64,000 bases of DNA, taken from assembly GCA_016783965.1 (NCBI GenBank), contig JADHVO010000003.1, positions 186,001 to 250,000 of the forward strand, in the 5' to 3' direction. The position numbers and the translations under genes are program-made. Numbering within the stretch: the stretch's first letter is position 1; the number at the start of each line of letters is the position of its first letter. Positions 55,506 to 64,000 of the stretch are shown here, in pieces. Below the pieces are notes generated by a model that ran no database searches, was not told the DNA's origin, and saw nothing but the letters and a program-made list of their open reading frames with translations. This stretch comes from Alphaproteobacteria bacterium. Its GTDB lineage: Bacteria; Pseudomonadota; Alphaproteobacteria; Micropepsales; Micropepsaceae.

Positions 55506-55598
55506 CATCCTTCGAGGCTCGCTCCGCTCGCACCTCAGGATGACGTTTGATTGTCGTCATGCTGAGGTGCTCGCCCGAAGGGCGAGCCTCGAAGCATC
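55506..55598. repeat. Inverted pair of ~40-bp palindromic repeats (BIME-like)
   Basis: Copy 1 (55506-55544) begins CATCCTTCGAGGCTCGCTCC and ends CACCTCAGGATGAC. Copy 2 (55553-55598) reads GTCGTCATGCTGAGGTGCTC... to CCTCGAAGCATC, an inverted, slightly diverged version. This GTCATCCTGAGGTGC-type element is very common between genes in alphaproteobacteria. The second copy overlaps the ccmG stop codon (55597-55599). Confidence 0.8.
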
Positions 55599-56124
55599 AG
55601 CGCACCGCGCGGATTGCCGGCAGCACCGTGTTGTCCGCGTCGTCTTCGCTGAGCGGACCGAAGCGGCCCCGGATCACGCCGTGCTTGTCGACCAGGAACG
55701 TCTCCGGCACCTTCGAGATGCCCCACCAGATTCCCGCACGCCCGTCGGAATCGAGACCGATGCGCTCGAACGGATTGCCGTATTCGTCGAGAAACGCGCG
55801 CGCCGCCCCCGGCGTGTCCTTGTAGACCAGACCGACGAGGCGAACGCGGTTCTCGCGCGCCAGCCTGGCCAGCACCGGCGCCTCCTCGCGGCAGGGGATG
55901 CACCAGGACGCAAACACATTGACCAGCGTGACCTGCCCCTTGAGGTCGGCCGGCCCGAAGCCCTGGGTGCGCGCATCCAGCGGCGGCAGCGTCACATCGG
56001 GTATGGGTCCGCCGTTCAGGACGGTCGGGATCTCGTCGCCGCTGCCGTGCCGGATGCCGACGTAGAGCACCGCCGCGATCGCGACGAACAGCACGGCCGG
56101 GATGATGTAGCGCAGCCGGCTCAC
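55597..56124 (-). CDS. ccmG: Thiol:disulfide interchange protein DsbE/CcmG
   Basis: Membrane-anchored periplasmic thioredoxin that reduces apocytochrome c haem-binding cysteines. 175 residues: N-terminal anchor (YIIPAVLFVAIAAVLYVGI), PLDARTQGFGPADLKGQV, active site ASWCIPCREEAP, and GISKVPETFLVDKHGVIRGR with the cis-Pro. GTG start overlaps the ccmD stop. The palindromic repeat at 55553-55598 covers its last codons. Confidence 0.95.
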   Translation of the reverse strand: MSRLRYIIPAVLFVAIAAVLYVGIRHGSGDEIPTVLNGGPIPDVTLPPLDARTQGFGPADLKGQVTLVNVFASWCIPCREEAPVLARLARENRVRLVGLVYKDTPGAARAFLDEYGNPFERIGLDSDGRAGIWWGISKVPETFLVDKHGVIRGRFGPLSEDDADNTVLPAIRAVR

Positions 56125-56270
56125 GGCTTTTCCAGTGCCGCCAGTTGCGCGCGCGCGTTGCGATAGGCCCTCACGGTCAGCACCACGGCGCCGCCCAGCA
56201 GCAGCACGCTGACCCCGTAAGCCGGCCAGATATAAGCCGCATAGCCGCCCATCGCGAGGAAATCGCTCAT
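56121..56270 (-). CDS. ccmD: Haem exporter protein CcmD
   Basis: 49-residue single-span protein of the CcmABCD haem release complex. FLAMGGYAAYIWPAYGVSVLLL is the CcmD helix with the conserved aromatic/proline pattern, then a basic cytoplasmic end (VRAYRNARAQLAALEKP). ATG overlaps the ccmC stop and its stop overlaps the ccmG start. Confidence 0.9.
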   Translation of the reverse strand: MSDFLAMGGYAAYIWPAYGVSVLLLGGAVVLTVRAYRNARAQLAALEKP

Positions 56271-56980
56271 GCCGCCCCGCTCAGCAGGATGGAGCGCGCC
56301 CGCCGCTCCAGGATTTCCGTGCGTATGCGCACGGTCCACAACGTGAAGAACAGGAGAGTGTAGCCGATCCCGGACAGCGCGAGCGGCCACAGGAACACCG
56401 CCGAGATGCGCGGACCGCCGGCGCGGAAGATGCTCTCGCCCTGGTGCAGCGTGTTCCACCAGTCGACCGAGAACTCGATCACCGGCAGGTTCACCGCACC
56501 CAGCAGCGCCAGGATCGCCGCGGCGCGCGCCGCGCGCACCTCATCCTCGATCGCATTCCACAGCGCGATGTAGCCGAGATAGATGAACAGCAGCAGCAAA
56601 AACGAAGTCAGCCGCGCGTCCCACACCCAATAGGCACCCCACATCGGCCGCCCCCACAGCGACCCGGTGATCAGCCCCAGCACCGTGAACACCGCGCCGA
56701 GCGGCGCCGCCGTCTTCGCCGCGACATCCGACAGCGGATGCCGCCACACCAGGCTGAACAGCGAGGTCAGCGCCAACAGGCCGTACGCCATCATCGCCGT
56801 CCACGCCGCGGGCACGTGCAGGAACATCAGCTTGACGGTCTCGCCCTGCTGGTAGTCGGGCGGCGTCAGGAAGCCGAGCACGACGCCAGCACCGAGGCTC
56901 AGCACCGTGACCGCCACCAGCCACGGCAGGAAGGCAGAGCTCGCGTCCATGAAGCGCTTGGGGTTGGCGAAGGCGAACAT
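56267..56980 (-). CDS. ccmC: Haem lyase/exporter subunit CcmC
   Basis: Presents haem to CcmE. 237 residues, six helices, with the tryptophan-rich motif SLWGRPMWGAYWVWDARLTSF (~115) between conserved histidines (VWRHPLSDVAAKT; WWNTLHQGESI). ATG 56980 at the N-terminus (MFAFANPKRFMD). The 61-base gap to ccmB is the only break in the cluster. Confidence 0.97.
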   Translation of the reverse strand: MFAFANPKRFMDASSAFLPWLVAVTVLSLGAGVVLGFLTPPDYQQGETVKLMFLHVPAAWTAMMAYGLLALTSLFSLVWRHPLSDVAAKTAAPLGAVFTVLGLITGSLWGRPMWGAYWVWDARLTSFLLLLFIYLGYIALWNAIEDEVRAARAAAILALLGAVNLPVIEFSVDWWNTLHQGESIFRAGGPRISAVFLWPLALSGIGYTLLFFTLWTVRIRTEILERRARSILLSGAA

Positions 56981-57041
56981 GGGGGCGTCTCTAGGCCGGG
57001 CGTGGAAGGTTGTGAAGCATCCCGATCAATGTCCGAACCCC

Positions 57042-57701
57042 CTACCCTGCGAGATTGAGCCGCACGGCCGCACCCGCCGCGAAGGGCGACAGCAGGGTCG
57101 CCACGACGGCGAAGGCCGCAAGAAACAGCAGTGCCCCGCTGCTCAGCCCGTCGAGCGCTGCCTGCACCGCGCCGGCGCCGAAGATCACCGCCGGCGCCAG
57201 CAGCGGCAGGACCAGCAGCGGCAGGATCAGCCCGCCGCGCCGGATCGACATGGTCAGCGCCGCGCCGATCGCGCCCATCGCGCTCACCGCCGGCGTGCCG
57301 GTGGCGAGCGACAACGTCAGCACGCCGACGGCCTCCGGCGGCAACCCGAACATCACGCCCAGCAGCGGCGACAACAGCGTGAGCGGCAGCCCGGTCGTCA
57401 GCCAGTGCGCCGCGATCTTGACCGCCGCGACGGTCTCCAGCGACAGCGGCGAGAGCGCGATCACGTCCAGCGATCCATCCTCGAAATCCGCCTGAAACAG
57501 GCGGTCGAGTGACAGCAACGCCGCGAGCACCGCCGCGACCCACAACACGCCCGCTGCGACGCGCATCAGCAATTTCAGATCGACGCCCACGCCCAGCGGC
57601 ACCAGCGTCGCCACCGCAGCGAAGAACGCGAGAGCCAGCGCCGCACTCCCGCCCGCGCGTGTCGCCAGCCGGATGTCGCGAAAAAGCAGCGCGCCGATCA
57701 T
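57042..57701 (-). CDS. ccmB: Haem ABC exporter permease CcmB
   Basis: 219 residues, six hydrophobic helices. ALLFRDIRLATRAGGSAALALAFF and DFEDGSLDVIALSPLSLETVAAVKIAAHWL are diagnostic. ATG 57701 overlaps the ccmA stop; longer in-frame starts read ccmA. With CcmA it forms the ABC part of the haem-release complex. Confidence 0.95.
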   Translation of the reverse strand: MIGALLFRDIRLATRAGGSAALALAFFAAVATLVPLGVGVDLKLLMRVAAGVLWVAAVLAALLSLDRLFQADFEDGSLDVIALSPLSLETVAAVKIAAHWLTTGLPLTLLSPLLGVMFGLPPEAVGVLTLSLATGTPAVSAMGAIGAALTMSIRRGGLILPLLVLPLLAPAVIFGAGAVQAALDGLSSGALLFLAAFAVVATLLSPFAAGAAVRLNLAG

Positions 57702-58321
57702 GCCGCCGCCCCCAGCGTCAGGCGCTCGCTCGCGACGCCCAGCGGCTCGTGCGTTGCGGCGATGACGATGCCGCCGAACATGACGTGGCCGTTGACCAGG
57801 TCGAGCGCGCGCTTGCGCCCATCGGCATCGAGCGACGACAGCGGTTCGTCCAGCAGCCACACCGGGCGCTCGGCCACCTTCAGCCGCGCCAGCGCCAGCC
57901 GCTTCTTCTGCCCTGCGGACAGATACCCACAGGCCAGGTTCGCGATCTTCGCGAGTCCGACCGACGCCAGCACCGCGTCGATGTCGGCCCGCGTGCCATA
58001 CAGGCGCGCGAAGAACATCAGCACCTCGCGCGGCGTGAGCTGCGGCTTGGCGGCATCGTTGTGCCCGAGCCACGCGACCCGCCGCCCGCGCTCGTCCGCA
58101 TCGGTTTCGGCGCCGCGACCCGACACCAGCGCCACCGTGCCCCCAGCCGCGGGCAACAACCCCGCCAGCACCCGCAGCAGCGACGTCTTCCCCGCGCCGT
58201 TCGGCCCTTCGAGGCTCAGCACCTGTCCGCCATCGACGCGAAAGCTCAGATCGCGAAACAGCACCCGCTGCCCGCGAATGCAGGTGAGCTTCTGGATGTC
58301 GAGATATTGAACGGTGGTCAT
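57698..58321 (-). CDS. ccmA: Haem ABC exporter ATPase CcmA
   Basis: 207 residues, ATPase: Walker A EGPNGAGKTSLLRVLAG, signature YLSAGQKKRLALARL, Walker B VWLLDEPLSSLD and the H-loop IAATHEPL. First gene of the ccmABCDG run. ccmE, ccmF and ccmH are not in the window. 58 bases separate it from phaB upstream. Confidence 0.95.
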   Translation of the reverse strand: MTTVQYLDIQKLTCIRGQRVLFRDLSFRVDGGQVLSLEGPNGAGKTSLLRVLAGLLPAAGGTVALVSGRGAETDADERGRRVAWLGHNDAAKPQLTPREVLMFFARLYGTRADIDAVLASVGLAKIANLACGYLSAGQKKRLALARLKVAERPVWLLDEPLSSLDADGRKRALDLVNGHVMFGGIVIAATHEPLGVASERLTLGAAA

Positions 58322-58379
58322 GAAAGCTTCGGCCTCGCCCTTCCGAAGCGAAGAGCGAGGCCGAGCATATACGCGAAAC

Positions 58380-59105
58380 TTATCCCGCGATGTACTGCGC
58401 GCCGTTCACCGTCATGGTGGCGCCGGTGATGAAGGCGGCGTCGTCGCCCGCCAGAAAGCAGGTCATCTTGGCGATCTCGTCCGCCTTGCCCAGGCGTCCC
58501 ACCGGGATCGTGGCGATGATGCCCTGGAGCACCTTCTCCGGCACCGCCTGCACCATCTCGGTGTCGATATAGCCCGGGCAGATCACGTTCACCGTGATGC
58601 CCTTCTTGGCCGTCTCCTGCGCCAGCGCCTTGGTGAAGCCGATGATGCCGGCCTTGGCGGCGGAATAGTTGGCCTGCCCCATCTGGCCCTTCTGGCCGTT
58701 GATCGAGCTGATGTTGATGATGCGGCCGAAATTGCGCTCGCGCATGCCGTCGATCAGCGGCCGCGTCATGTAGAACATCGAGCCCAGGTCGATGCGGATG
58801 ACGTCGTCCCACTGCTCGGTGCTCATCTTGTGCAGCATCGCGTCCTTCGTGACGCCGGCGTTGTTCACCAGGATGTCGATCGGCCCGAGCGCCCCCTCGA
58901 CATCCTTGATGCCCGCCGCGCAGGCCGCCGCGTCGCCCACATTCCATTTGAAGACCGGGATGCCGGTCTGCGCCTTGAACTTGGCGGCGGCTTCATCGTT
59001 GCCGGCATAGTTCGCCGCGACCTTGTAGCCGCAATTCTTGAGCCCGACCGCGATGGCCGCGCCGATGCCGCGCGTTCCGCCGGTGACCAATGCTACCCGT
59101 GACAT
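58380..59105 (-). CDS. phaB: Acetoacetyl-CoA reductase PhaB
   Basis: NADPH-dependent reduction of acetoacetyl-CoA to (R)-3-hydroxybutyryl-CoA for polyhydroxybutyrate. 241 residues, SDR fold: TGGTRGIGAAIA (cofactor), NNAGVTKDA, catalytic Ser in NISSINGQKGQMGQANYSAAKAG with YxxxK, and VCPGYIDTEM. 58 bases upstream of ccmA, and 188 bases downstream of a methyltransferase gene. Confidence 0.95.
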   Translation of the reverse strand: MSRVALVTGGTRGIGAAIAVGLKNCGYKVAANYAGNDEAAAKFKAQTGIPVFKWNVGDAAACAAGIKDVEGALGPIDILVNNAGVTKDAMLHKMSTEQWDDVIRIDLGSMFYMTRPLIDGMRERNFGRIINISSINGQKGQMGQANYSAAKAGIIGFTKALAQETAKKGITVNVICPGYIDTEMVQAVPEKVLQGIIATIPVGRLGKADEIAKMTCFLAGDDAAFITGATMTVNGAQYIAG

Positions 59106-59293
59106 TTCCTCAATGACTCCCCGTGAGCGAAGGCTGTTTGGTTTTCTTGTATTTAGAACACATAGCGTGACGGATCGGCAGCAAGCAATATTCTACCTCT
59201 GCGACAGAGTAGCTTGTTATTTTCGTGCCGCAAGGCTCCCGGCATCGACGACTTCAAGGCGTTGGCCATCGATGCGTCAGAGCGAAACGGACG

Positions 59294-59953
59294 TCACGTC
59301 CGCTTGAACCAGACGACGGATTCGAAACCATAGAACGCCCACGTCGAACGCAGTGGCGCGACACGGCCCGTCAGCCGGGAAATCGGTTCCAGCAGCCCAC
59401 CAAGGGCGTACGGAAGCAGCGGCTTGTAGGCGCGGCTTTCGAAGGTCGTCTTCAGCCCGGCCTCGCGCAGGCGCTCCAGGACGCGCGCGAAACGTGGCAT
59501 TTCGCGGTGGGTCGGATCGTCGAAGAAATTCAGACAACCGCCGCGGCTCGGCAAGTTGACCGTATGCTCGGCCGGCCAGGCAAGATACAACGCCCCGCCG
59601 GGCCCCAGCGCCCCTCCGACAACGTCGAACATGCGTTCCGGCGCGTTGCAGTGCTCGAGATTGTGCGACCAGATGACGGCGTCGAACTTGCCAAGTGCAG
59701 CGATGCTGTCAGCAAACCCTTCCGGCGTCGCAACGTGGTACTCGTCGGCGACCGTCTGCGGCGCCACACTGTGATTATAGTCGGACACGTCGACGCCGAC
59801 ATAGTACAGGTCGGGCCGCTGCGCTTTCACGTCGGCGGGCGAGTTGGATCCGCACCCGACGTCGAGTACCCGTGCGTTCGTCGGCAGAGTCGCTAAGAAA
59901 GCCTCGCGCCCGCGGGGGCGCAGTAGGCGACGAAAGGCATAGCGCACGTTCAC
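59294..59953 (-). CDS. Class I SAM-dependent methyltransferase between phaA and phaB
   Basis: 219 residues. SAM motif I VLDVGCGSNSPADV, acidic YVGVDVSDYNH, DAVIWSHNLEHCNAPERMFDVVGGAL (motif II/III) and GGALYLAWPAEHT; C-terminus FYGFESVVWFKRT. The LDVGCG...HNLEH pattern matches the Methyltransf_11/23 group acting on small molecules or sugars/lipids. No link to PHB metabolism is evident. GTG start at 59953 has AGGAGCGGGGC. Confidence 0.88.
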   Translation of the reverse strand: MNVRYAFRRLLRPRGREAFLATLPTNARVLDVGCGSNSPADVKAQRPDLYYVGVDVSDYNHSVAPQTVADEYHVATPEGFADSIAALGKFDAVIWSHNLEHCNAPERMFDVVGGALGPGGALYLAWPAEHTVNLPSRGGCLNFFDDPTHREMPRFARVLERLREAGLKTTFESRAYKPLLPYALGGLLEPISRLTGRVAPLRSTWAFYGFESVVWFKRT

Positions 59954-60053
59954 GCCCCGCTCCTGGCTTTCAGAAACTTCGGTCTGATGGACGCCTCAAA
60001 TCGGTAGACGCGCGGATTTCGTCGAACAACCTCTCAACTTGCTCGGTCAGAGC

Positions 60054-61319
<1,266 letters not shown>

Positions 61320-61345
61320 TCAGCAACGTAGCGAACCTCGCCGTC

Positions 61346-61363
61346 GCAACCCGTTGTTGCGCA
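61346..61363. promoter_or_regulatory. Candidate PhaR binding site between phaA and phaR
   Basis: Inverted repeat GCAAC-CCGTT-GTTGC (61346-61360) merging with TGCGCA (61358-61363), near the middle of the 239-base divergent phaA/phaR region. PhaR repressors recognise TGC/GCA-type palindromes. The match is by eye and not proof. Confidence 0.45.
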
Positions 61364-61465
61364 TGCTCAACACCCACTTTACAGCACAGTTCATGTGATG
61401 TTGTTTAGGCGCCCACCGAACGCCCGACGAGGCGTGAAACGCCCCTCGAATCAAAGAGATACCGC

Positions 61466-62068
61466 GTGGCCGAAGACAATCCCAAGCAGGAAGCGCCTGT
61501 CGTCATCAAGAAGTACGCCAACCGGCGTCTCTACAACACGCAGACGTCGAGCTACGTGACGCTCGATCATTTGGCGCAGATGGTGAAGGACGGAACCGAG
61601 TTCGAGGTTCGCGACGCACGCACAGGCGAGGACATCACCCGTTCGGTCCTCACTCAGATCATCTTCGAGGAAGAGGCCAAGGGCCAGTCGCTTCTGCCGA
61701 TCAAGTTCCTGCGGCAGCTCATCCGCTTCTACGGTGACAGCCTGCAATCCTTTGTGCCCGGCTATCTCGACATGAGCATGGAAGGCTTCGCGAAGAACCA
61801 GGAGCAGATGCGCAACCGCCTCCAGGAAGCCTTCGGCGGCTCGACGCAGGTGATCGAGAACATGACGCGCCAGAACATGGCGATGTTCGAACGCGCCATG
61901 CAGATGTTCTCGCCCTTTGCCGCCCAATCGCGACGCGGCGACGACGACCACAAGTCCAACGGCGCCGCGCCCGAGAGCAGGGCCAAGCCGTCCGAGGACA
62001 TCAGCGAGCTCAAGAGCGAGATCGAGGCCATGCGCAAACAACTGGCGGAATTGAGCCAGCGGAAATAG
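61466..62068 (+). CDS. phaR: Polyhydroxyalkanoate synthesis repressor PhaR
   Basis: DNA- and PHB-binding autorepressor that controls phasin and PHB genes. 200 residues: PHB_acc_N domain (VIKKYANRRLYNTQTSSYVTLDHLAQMVKDG, ~13-43), the two helix-rich PHB_acc repeats (EEEAKGQSLLPIKFLRQLIRFYGDSLQSFVPGYLDMSMEGF and the following NxEQM-rich stretch), and a C-terminal coiled-coil (EDISELKSEIEAMRKQLAEL). GTG start at 61466. Confidence 0.96.
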   Translation: MAEDNPKQEAPVVIKKYANRRLYNTQTSSYVTLDHLAQMVKDGTEFEVRDARTGEDITRSVLTQIIFEEEAKGQSLLPIKFLRQLIRFYGDSLQSFVPGYLDMSMEGFAKNQEQMRNRLQEAFGGSTQVIENMTRQNMAMFERAMQMFSPFAAQSRRGDDDHKSNGAAPESRAKPSEDISELKSEIEAMRKQLAELSQRK

Positions 62069-62593
62069 CTCCGCTTCGTCGCCCGCTGGTCCGCCCCCGC
62101 CTCGTCGCGGCCTCGAGGCGCCGGCGCACTGGATCGCCGTCGAGAGCTTCCTCGCACCGCTGTCGCAAAATAAATGATTTTTCACTATCGAATTTGTGCG
62201 GCGGCGCGTCGAAGCCGTTTCAATCACCTGCGCGAGCGTGCGTCGCGGGACATCGAACGCAATAAAATCCGTATACGGATCATATCCGTGCCCGCCACTT
62301 GAAGCGGCATCGGCGCATCGTTACCTCCGGCCTCCAACCTGGAGAAGGGACGATGGAAGACCGAATTTAGCGTGGCGAGTGCTGCATACAGAACCTGTTG
62401 CGGGTCACGCGCACCTATGGAGAGGACGATACGCCGCCCAGGCATGGGCGAAACGGCGTCCGGGAGTCCGGCAGGGATCGAGGGGTACAGCGAAGGTGTT
62501 TGTTGGCGTGCGGGATGCCGCACGGCCGGAAGTCGCTCACGCACTGTGCCGCGCCGAAGCCGTCCGAGTGCACCAAGGACGGCTTTTGCGCTT
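62069..62593. other. 525-base gene-free stretch between phaR and the EAL gene
   Basis: Between convergent phaR and EAL genes. It contains an AT-rich segment (~62170-62200), a perfect 14-bp palindrome (62267-62280), a double-CUCC stretch (62325-62336), and consecutive hairpins at 62431-62459, 62508-62523 and 62558-62584, the last followed by a U-rich tail on the plus strand. No protein is supported: the open frames are Arg-rich with no SD. A plus-strand non-coding RNA is the best reading, unproven. Confidence 0.45.
62267..62280. promoter_or_regulatory. Perfect 14-bp palindrome ATCCGTATACGGAT
   Basis: ATCCGTATACGGAT is self-complementary, and CATATCCG follows directly. It resembles an operator for a dimeric regulator. 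No annotated gene starts nearby: phaR ends 198 bases before it, and the EAL gene ends 313 bases after it. Confidence 0.4.
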
Positions 62594-62595
62594 TT
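62558..62595 (+). terminator. Intrinsic terminator, plus strand
   Basis: AGCCGTCC (62558-62565) pairs with GGACGGCT (62577-62584), followed by TTTGCGCTTTT. The stem extends by an A-T pair. The tail is U-rich only for the plus strand, so it ends a transcript read rightward from phaR or from an unannotated RNA; it overlaps the EAL stop codon on the other strand. Confidence 0.7.
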
Positions 62596-64000
62596 AGCGC
62601 TTCATCCACTCCGGCGCGATCTCCGGCTCGCCGAAGAAGAAGCCCTGGAAGTAGTCGACGCCCATCGCTTCGAGGAGCTTGGCGTCCTCCTCTGAGCCGA
62701 CCCACTCGGCAACGACCTTCAGGTTGAAGCTCTTGGCAAGACCGACCAGCGTGCGGACGAACACCTGGTTGTCCGGCGATTCCGACAGGCCCTTGATGTA
62801 CGCACCGTCGATCTTGACCATGTCGACGTGCAGCATCTGGAGGTTCCGGAACGAGGTGTAGCCCGCGCCGAAATCGTCGATCGCCACGGTGGCCCCGAGC
62901 TCGCGCAGCTGAGACACGAACTGCGCGTTCTCCTCGAAGTGGTTGAGGGCCGCGGTCTCCGTGAGTTCGACGTCCAGCCGGTTCGCGATCTGCCCGTTCG
63001 CGCGGACATAGTCGACGAAGCTGTGCAGCCAGGACGGGTTGCTCGCCGCCGTGCCCGACACGTTGACACCGATGCGCGCCTCCGGATTGGACTTGAGCGT
63101 CGCGATCACCATCTCCAGCGCCCGGCGGTCGACCAGGTTGATGATGCCGAGCTGCTCCGCCGCCGGCACGAACTGGCCCGCTGTGGCGATGGTGCCGTCC
63201 AGCCGCTGCATGCGCAGCAGGGCTTCGTACTTGAAGACCTCGCGCGTATGGGCGTCGATGATCGGCTGATAAGCGAGCCGCAGGCGGTCGTCGTTCATAG
63301 CCTGCATCACTTCGTCGGCGATCGCCATCAGGCGCACGCGTGCGCCTTCGCGTAGCGGCGACTTCTCGTAGGCCGCAAAGCCGTCGCGTCCCGTGATGCG
63401 CGCCTTGTCGAGCGCCTCTTCGGCGCGGAGCATCGCTTCCTGGCTGGTCGCAGCGCCGGTCGGAAGCCACACCGCGCCGACGGAGCTGGTCGCAGAGACC
63501 TGCCCGCAGCGCGTGTCGATCACGTTGCTGCGCACCGCTCTGCGCAGCCGTTCCGCCACGACCGCGATCTCGCGCTCGGAGCAGTTCTTTAGGATCACGC
63601 CGAACTTGTTGCCAGCGGTGCGGCCAATGATGTCGGTGGAGCGCAGCGTGCGCGCCAGCCGCTCGCCCGCCGCGACGATCACCTCGTCGCCGGCGTCGAA
63701 GCCATAACCGTCGTTGATCATCGCCAGGCGGTCGATGGATGCGACCAGGAACGCACAGTGGCGGTTCTCCGCCCGAGCCCTGTCGATCGCCTGTGCCAGC
63801 TCGGTCCGCAGCGCGTTGCGGTTCAGGTGCCCGGTGAGCTCGTCGCGAGTCGCGAGATAGGTGAGGCGCTGGATCTCCCGCTGGTGCTCGGTGGTGACAC
63901 GCAGCACGCCGGTCAGGCGCTCGGTCGTGCCCATCAGCGTCGGCATGCGCACGCCGATCATCGTGATCCAGATCGAGCCCATCGCCGAGGACGCTTCCAG
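62594..64000 (-). CDS. PAS-GGDEF-EAL protein, C-terminal part (truncated by window edge)
   Basis: Cyclic-di-GMP-type regulator. The visible 468 residues begin with a PAS-end like WITMIGVRMPTLMGTTERLTGVL, then a GGDEF-family fold (LTYLATRDELTGHLNRNAL, DRLAMINDGYGFDAGDEVIVAAGERLARTL) whose signature position reads AGNKF (63602-63616), and an EAL domain: YEALLRM, NVSGTAASN, ELTETAALN, AIDDFGAGYTSFRNL, VDMVKIDGAYIKGL, and YFQGFFFGEP. EAL residues appear intact apart from the AEWVGSEED segment. Phosphodiesterase output with a non-cyclase GGDEF is likely. No stop is seen upstream before the window end, so the start is outside. Confidence 0.9.
   Translation of the reverse strand: MEASSAMGSIWITMIGVRMPTLMGTTERLTGVLRVTTEHQREIQRLTYLATRDELTGHLNRNALRTELAQAIDRARAENRHCAFLVASIDRLAMINDGYGFDAGDEVIVAAGERLARTLRSTDIIGRTAGNKFGVILKNCSEREIAVVAERLRRAVRSNVIDTRCGQVSATSSVGAVWLPTGAATSQEAMLRAEEALDKARITGRDGFAAYEKSPLREGARVRLMAIADEVMQAMNDDRLRLAYQPIIDAHTREVFKYEALLRMQRLDGTIATAGQFVPAAEQLGIINLVDRRALEMVIATLKSNPEARIGVNVSGTAASNPSWLHSFVDYVRANGQIANRLDVELTETAALNHFEENAQFVSQLRELGATVAIDDFGAGYTSFRNLQMLHVDMVKIDGAYIKGLSESPDNQVFVRTLVGLAKSFNLKVVAEWVGSEEDAKLLEAMGVDYFQGFFFGEPEIAPEWMKR

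Noticed and set aside
55459-55560. N-terminal extension of the small hypothetical gene at 55201
   Set aside because: The extension is a translation of the dispersed palindromic repeat; ATG 55458 is preferred.
62196-62597. 133-codon plus-strand frame in the phaR/EAL gap
   Set aside because: Arg/Ala-rich, no SD, covers hairpins and a terminator; looks non-coding.

Overview
The window is a GC-rich, gene-dense piece of a Gram-negative chromosome and almost certainly alphaproteobacterial. The evidence is the unbroken order yebC - ruvC - ruvA - ruvB - ybgC - tolQ - tolR - tolA - tolB - pal - cpoB - tilS - ftsH, the order dapF - mtaB - ftsY - yciB, a class I aldolase next to thiE, efp and suhB, a DUF4164-zapA-5-FCL locus, and a polyhydroxybutyrate locus with phaR. 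I cannot name the genus; a Rhizomicrobium/Micropepsaceae-like or related lineage is only a guess. I saw no tRNA, rRNA operon, CRISPR array, transposase or prophage gene. Nearly everything is chromosomal core or ordinary accessory metabolism.

Layout. 1-11.5 kb (mostly minus strand): the ftsH 5' part, tilS, the complete Tol-Pal system, RuvABC and YebC, with one secreted protein gene on the opposite strand between yebC and ruvC. 11.6-16.3 kb: small accessory genes (YciI-like, an ArsR/SRPBCC/GST operon with a visible operator, VOC, a YmdB-type phosphodiesterase, 5-formyl-THF cyclo-ligase, DUF4336). 16.3-17.2 kb: a probable 6S RNA downstream of zapA and a DUF4164 gene. 17.4-26.3 kb (plus strand): tkt - gap - pgk - fba - thiE - hypothetical - efp - suhB - OmpA-like gene, with a hairpin in each of the first three intergenic gaps and two in the tkt leader. 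26.3-37.7 kb: transporters, a sulfotransferase, acetyltransferase, CPBP protease, and mdh followed by two small secreted proteins and a soluble winged-helix/TPR regulator, then acyltransferase, HU and pyrophosphatase. 37.8-45.2 kb: SMP-30 protein, ABC exporter, and the ffh - rpsP - rimM - (two extra genes) - trmD - rplS translation cluster. 45.4-55.2 kb: a methyltransferase-like membrane protein, two tandem exported prolyl oligopeptidases, divergent dapF - mtaB - ftsY - yciB, Nudix and MarR genes. 55.2-58.3 kb: cytochrome c maturation genes ccmABCDG. 58.4-64 kb: phaB, a methyltransferase, phaA, divergent phaR, a 525-bp gene-free stretch that looks like it encodes a structured RNA, and the C-terminal part of a PAS-GGDEF-EAL protein running off the window.

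The glycolytic/pentose block feeds triose phosphate and pyruvate metabolism, mdh serves the TCA cycle, and phaA/phaB with the PhaR sensor divert surplus acetyl-CoA to storage polymer. Tol-Pal, CpoB, the OmpA-like protein and ZapA belong to envelope constriction. Ffh and FtsY supply both GTPases of the signal recognition particle pathway.

I did not find a clearly new multi-gene system. The signals most worth a second look are: the phaR/EAL intergenic region with serial hairpins, a 14-bp perfect palindrome and a plus-strand terminator; a TolQ with an exported N-terminal tail; a GGDEF domain whose signature is lost; the hairpin-punctuated glycolytic operon; two genes inserted in the rimM-trmD operon; and several families of palindromic repeats.
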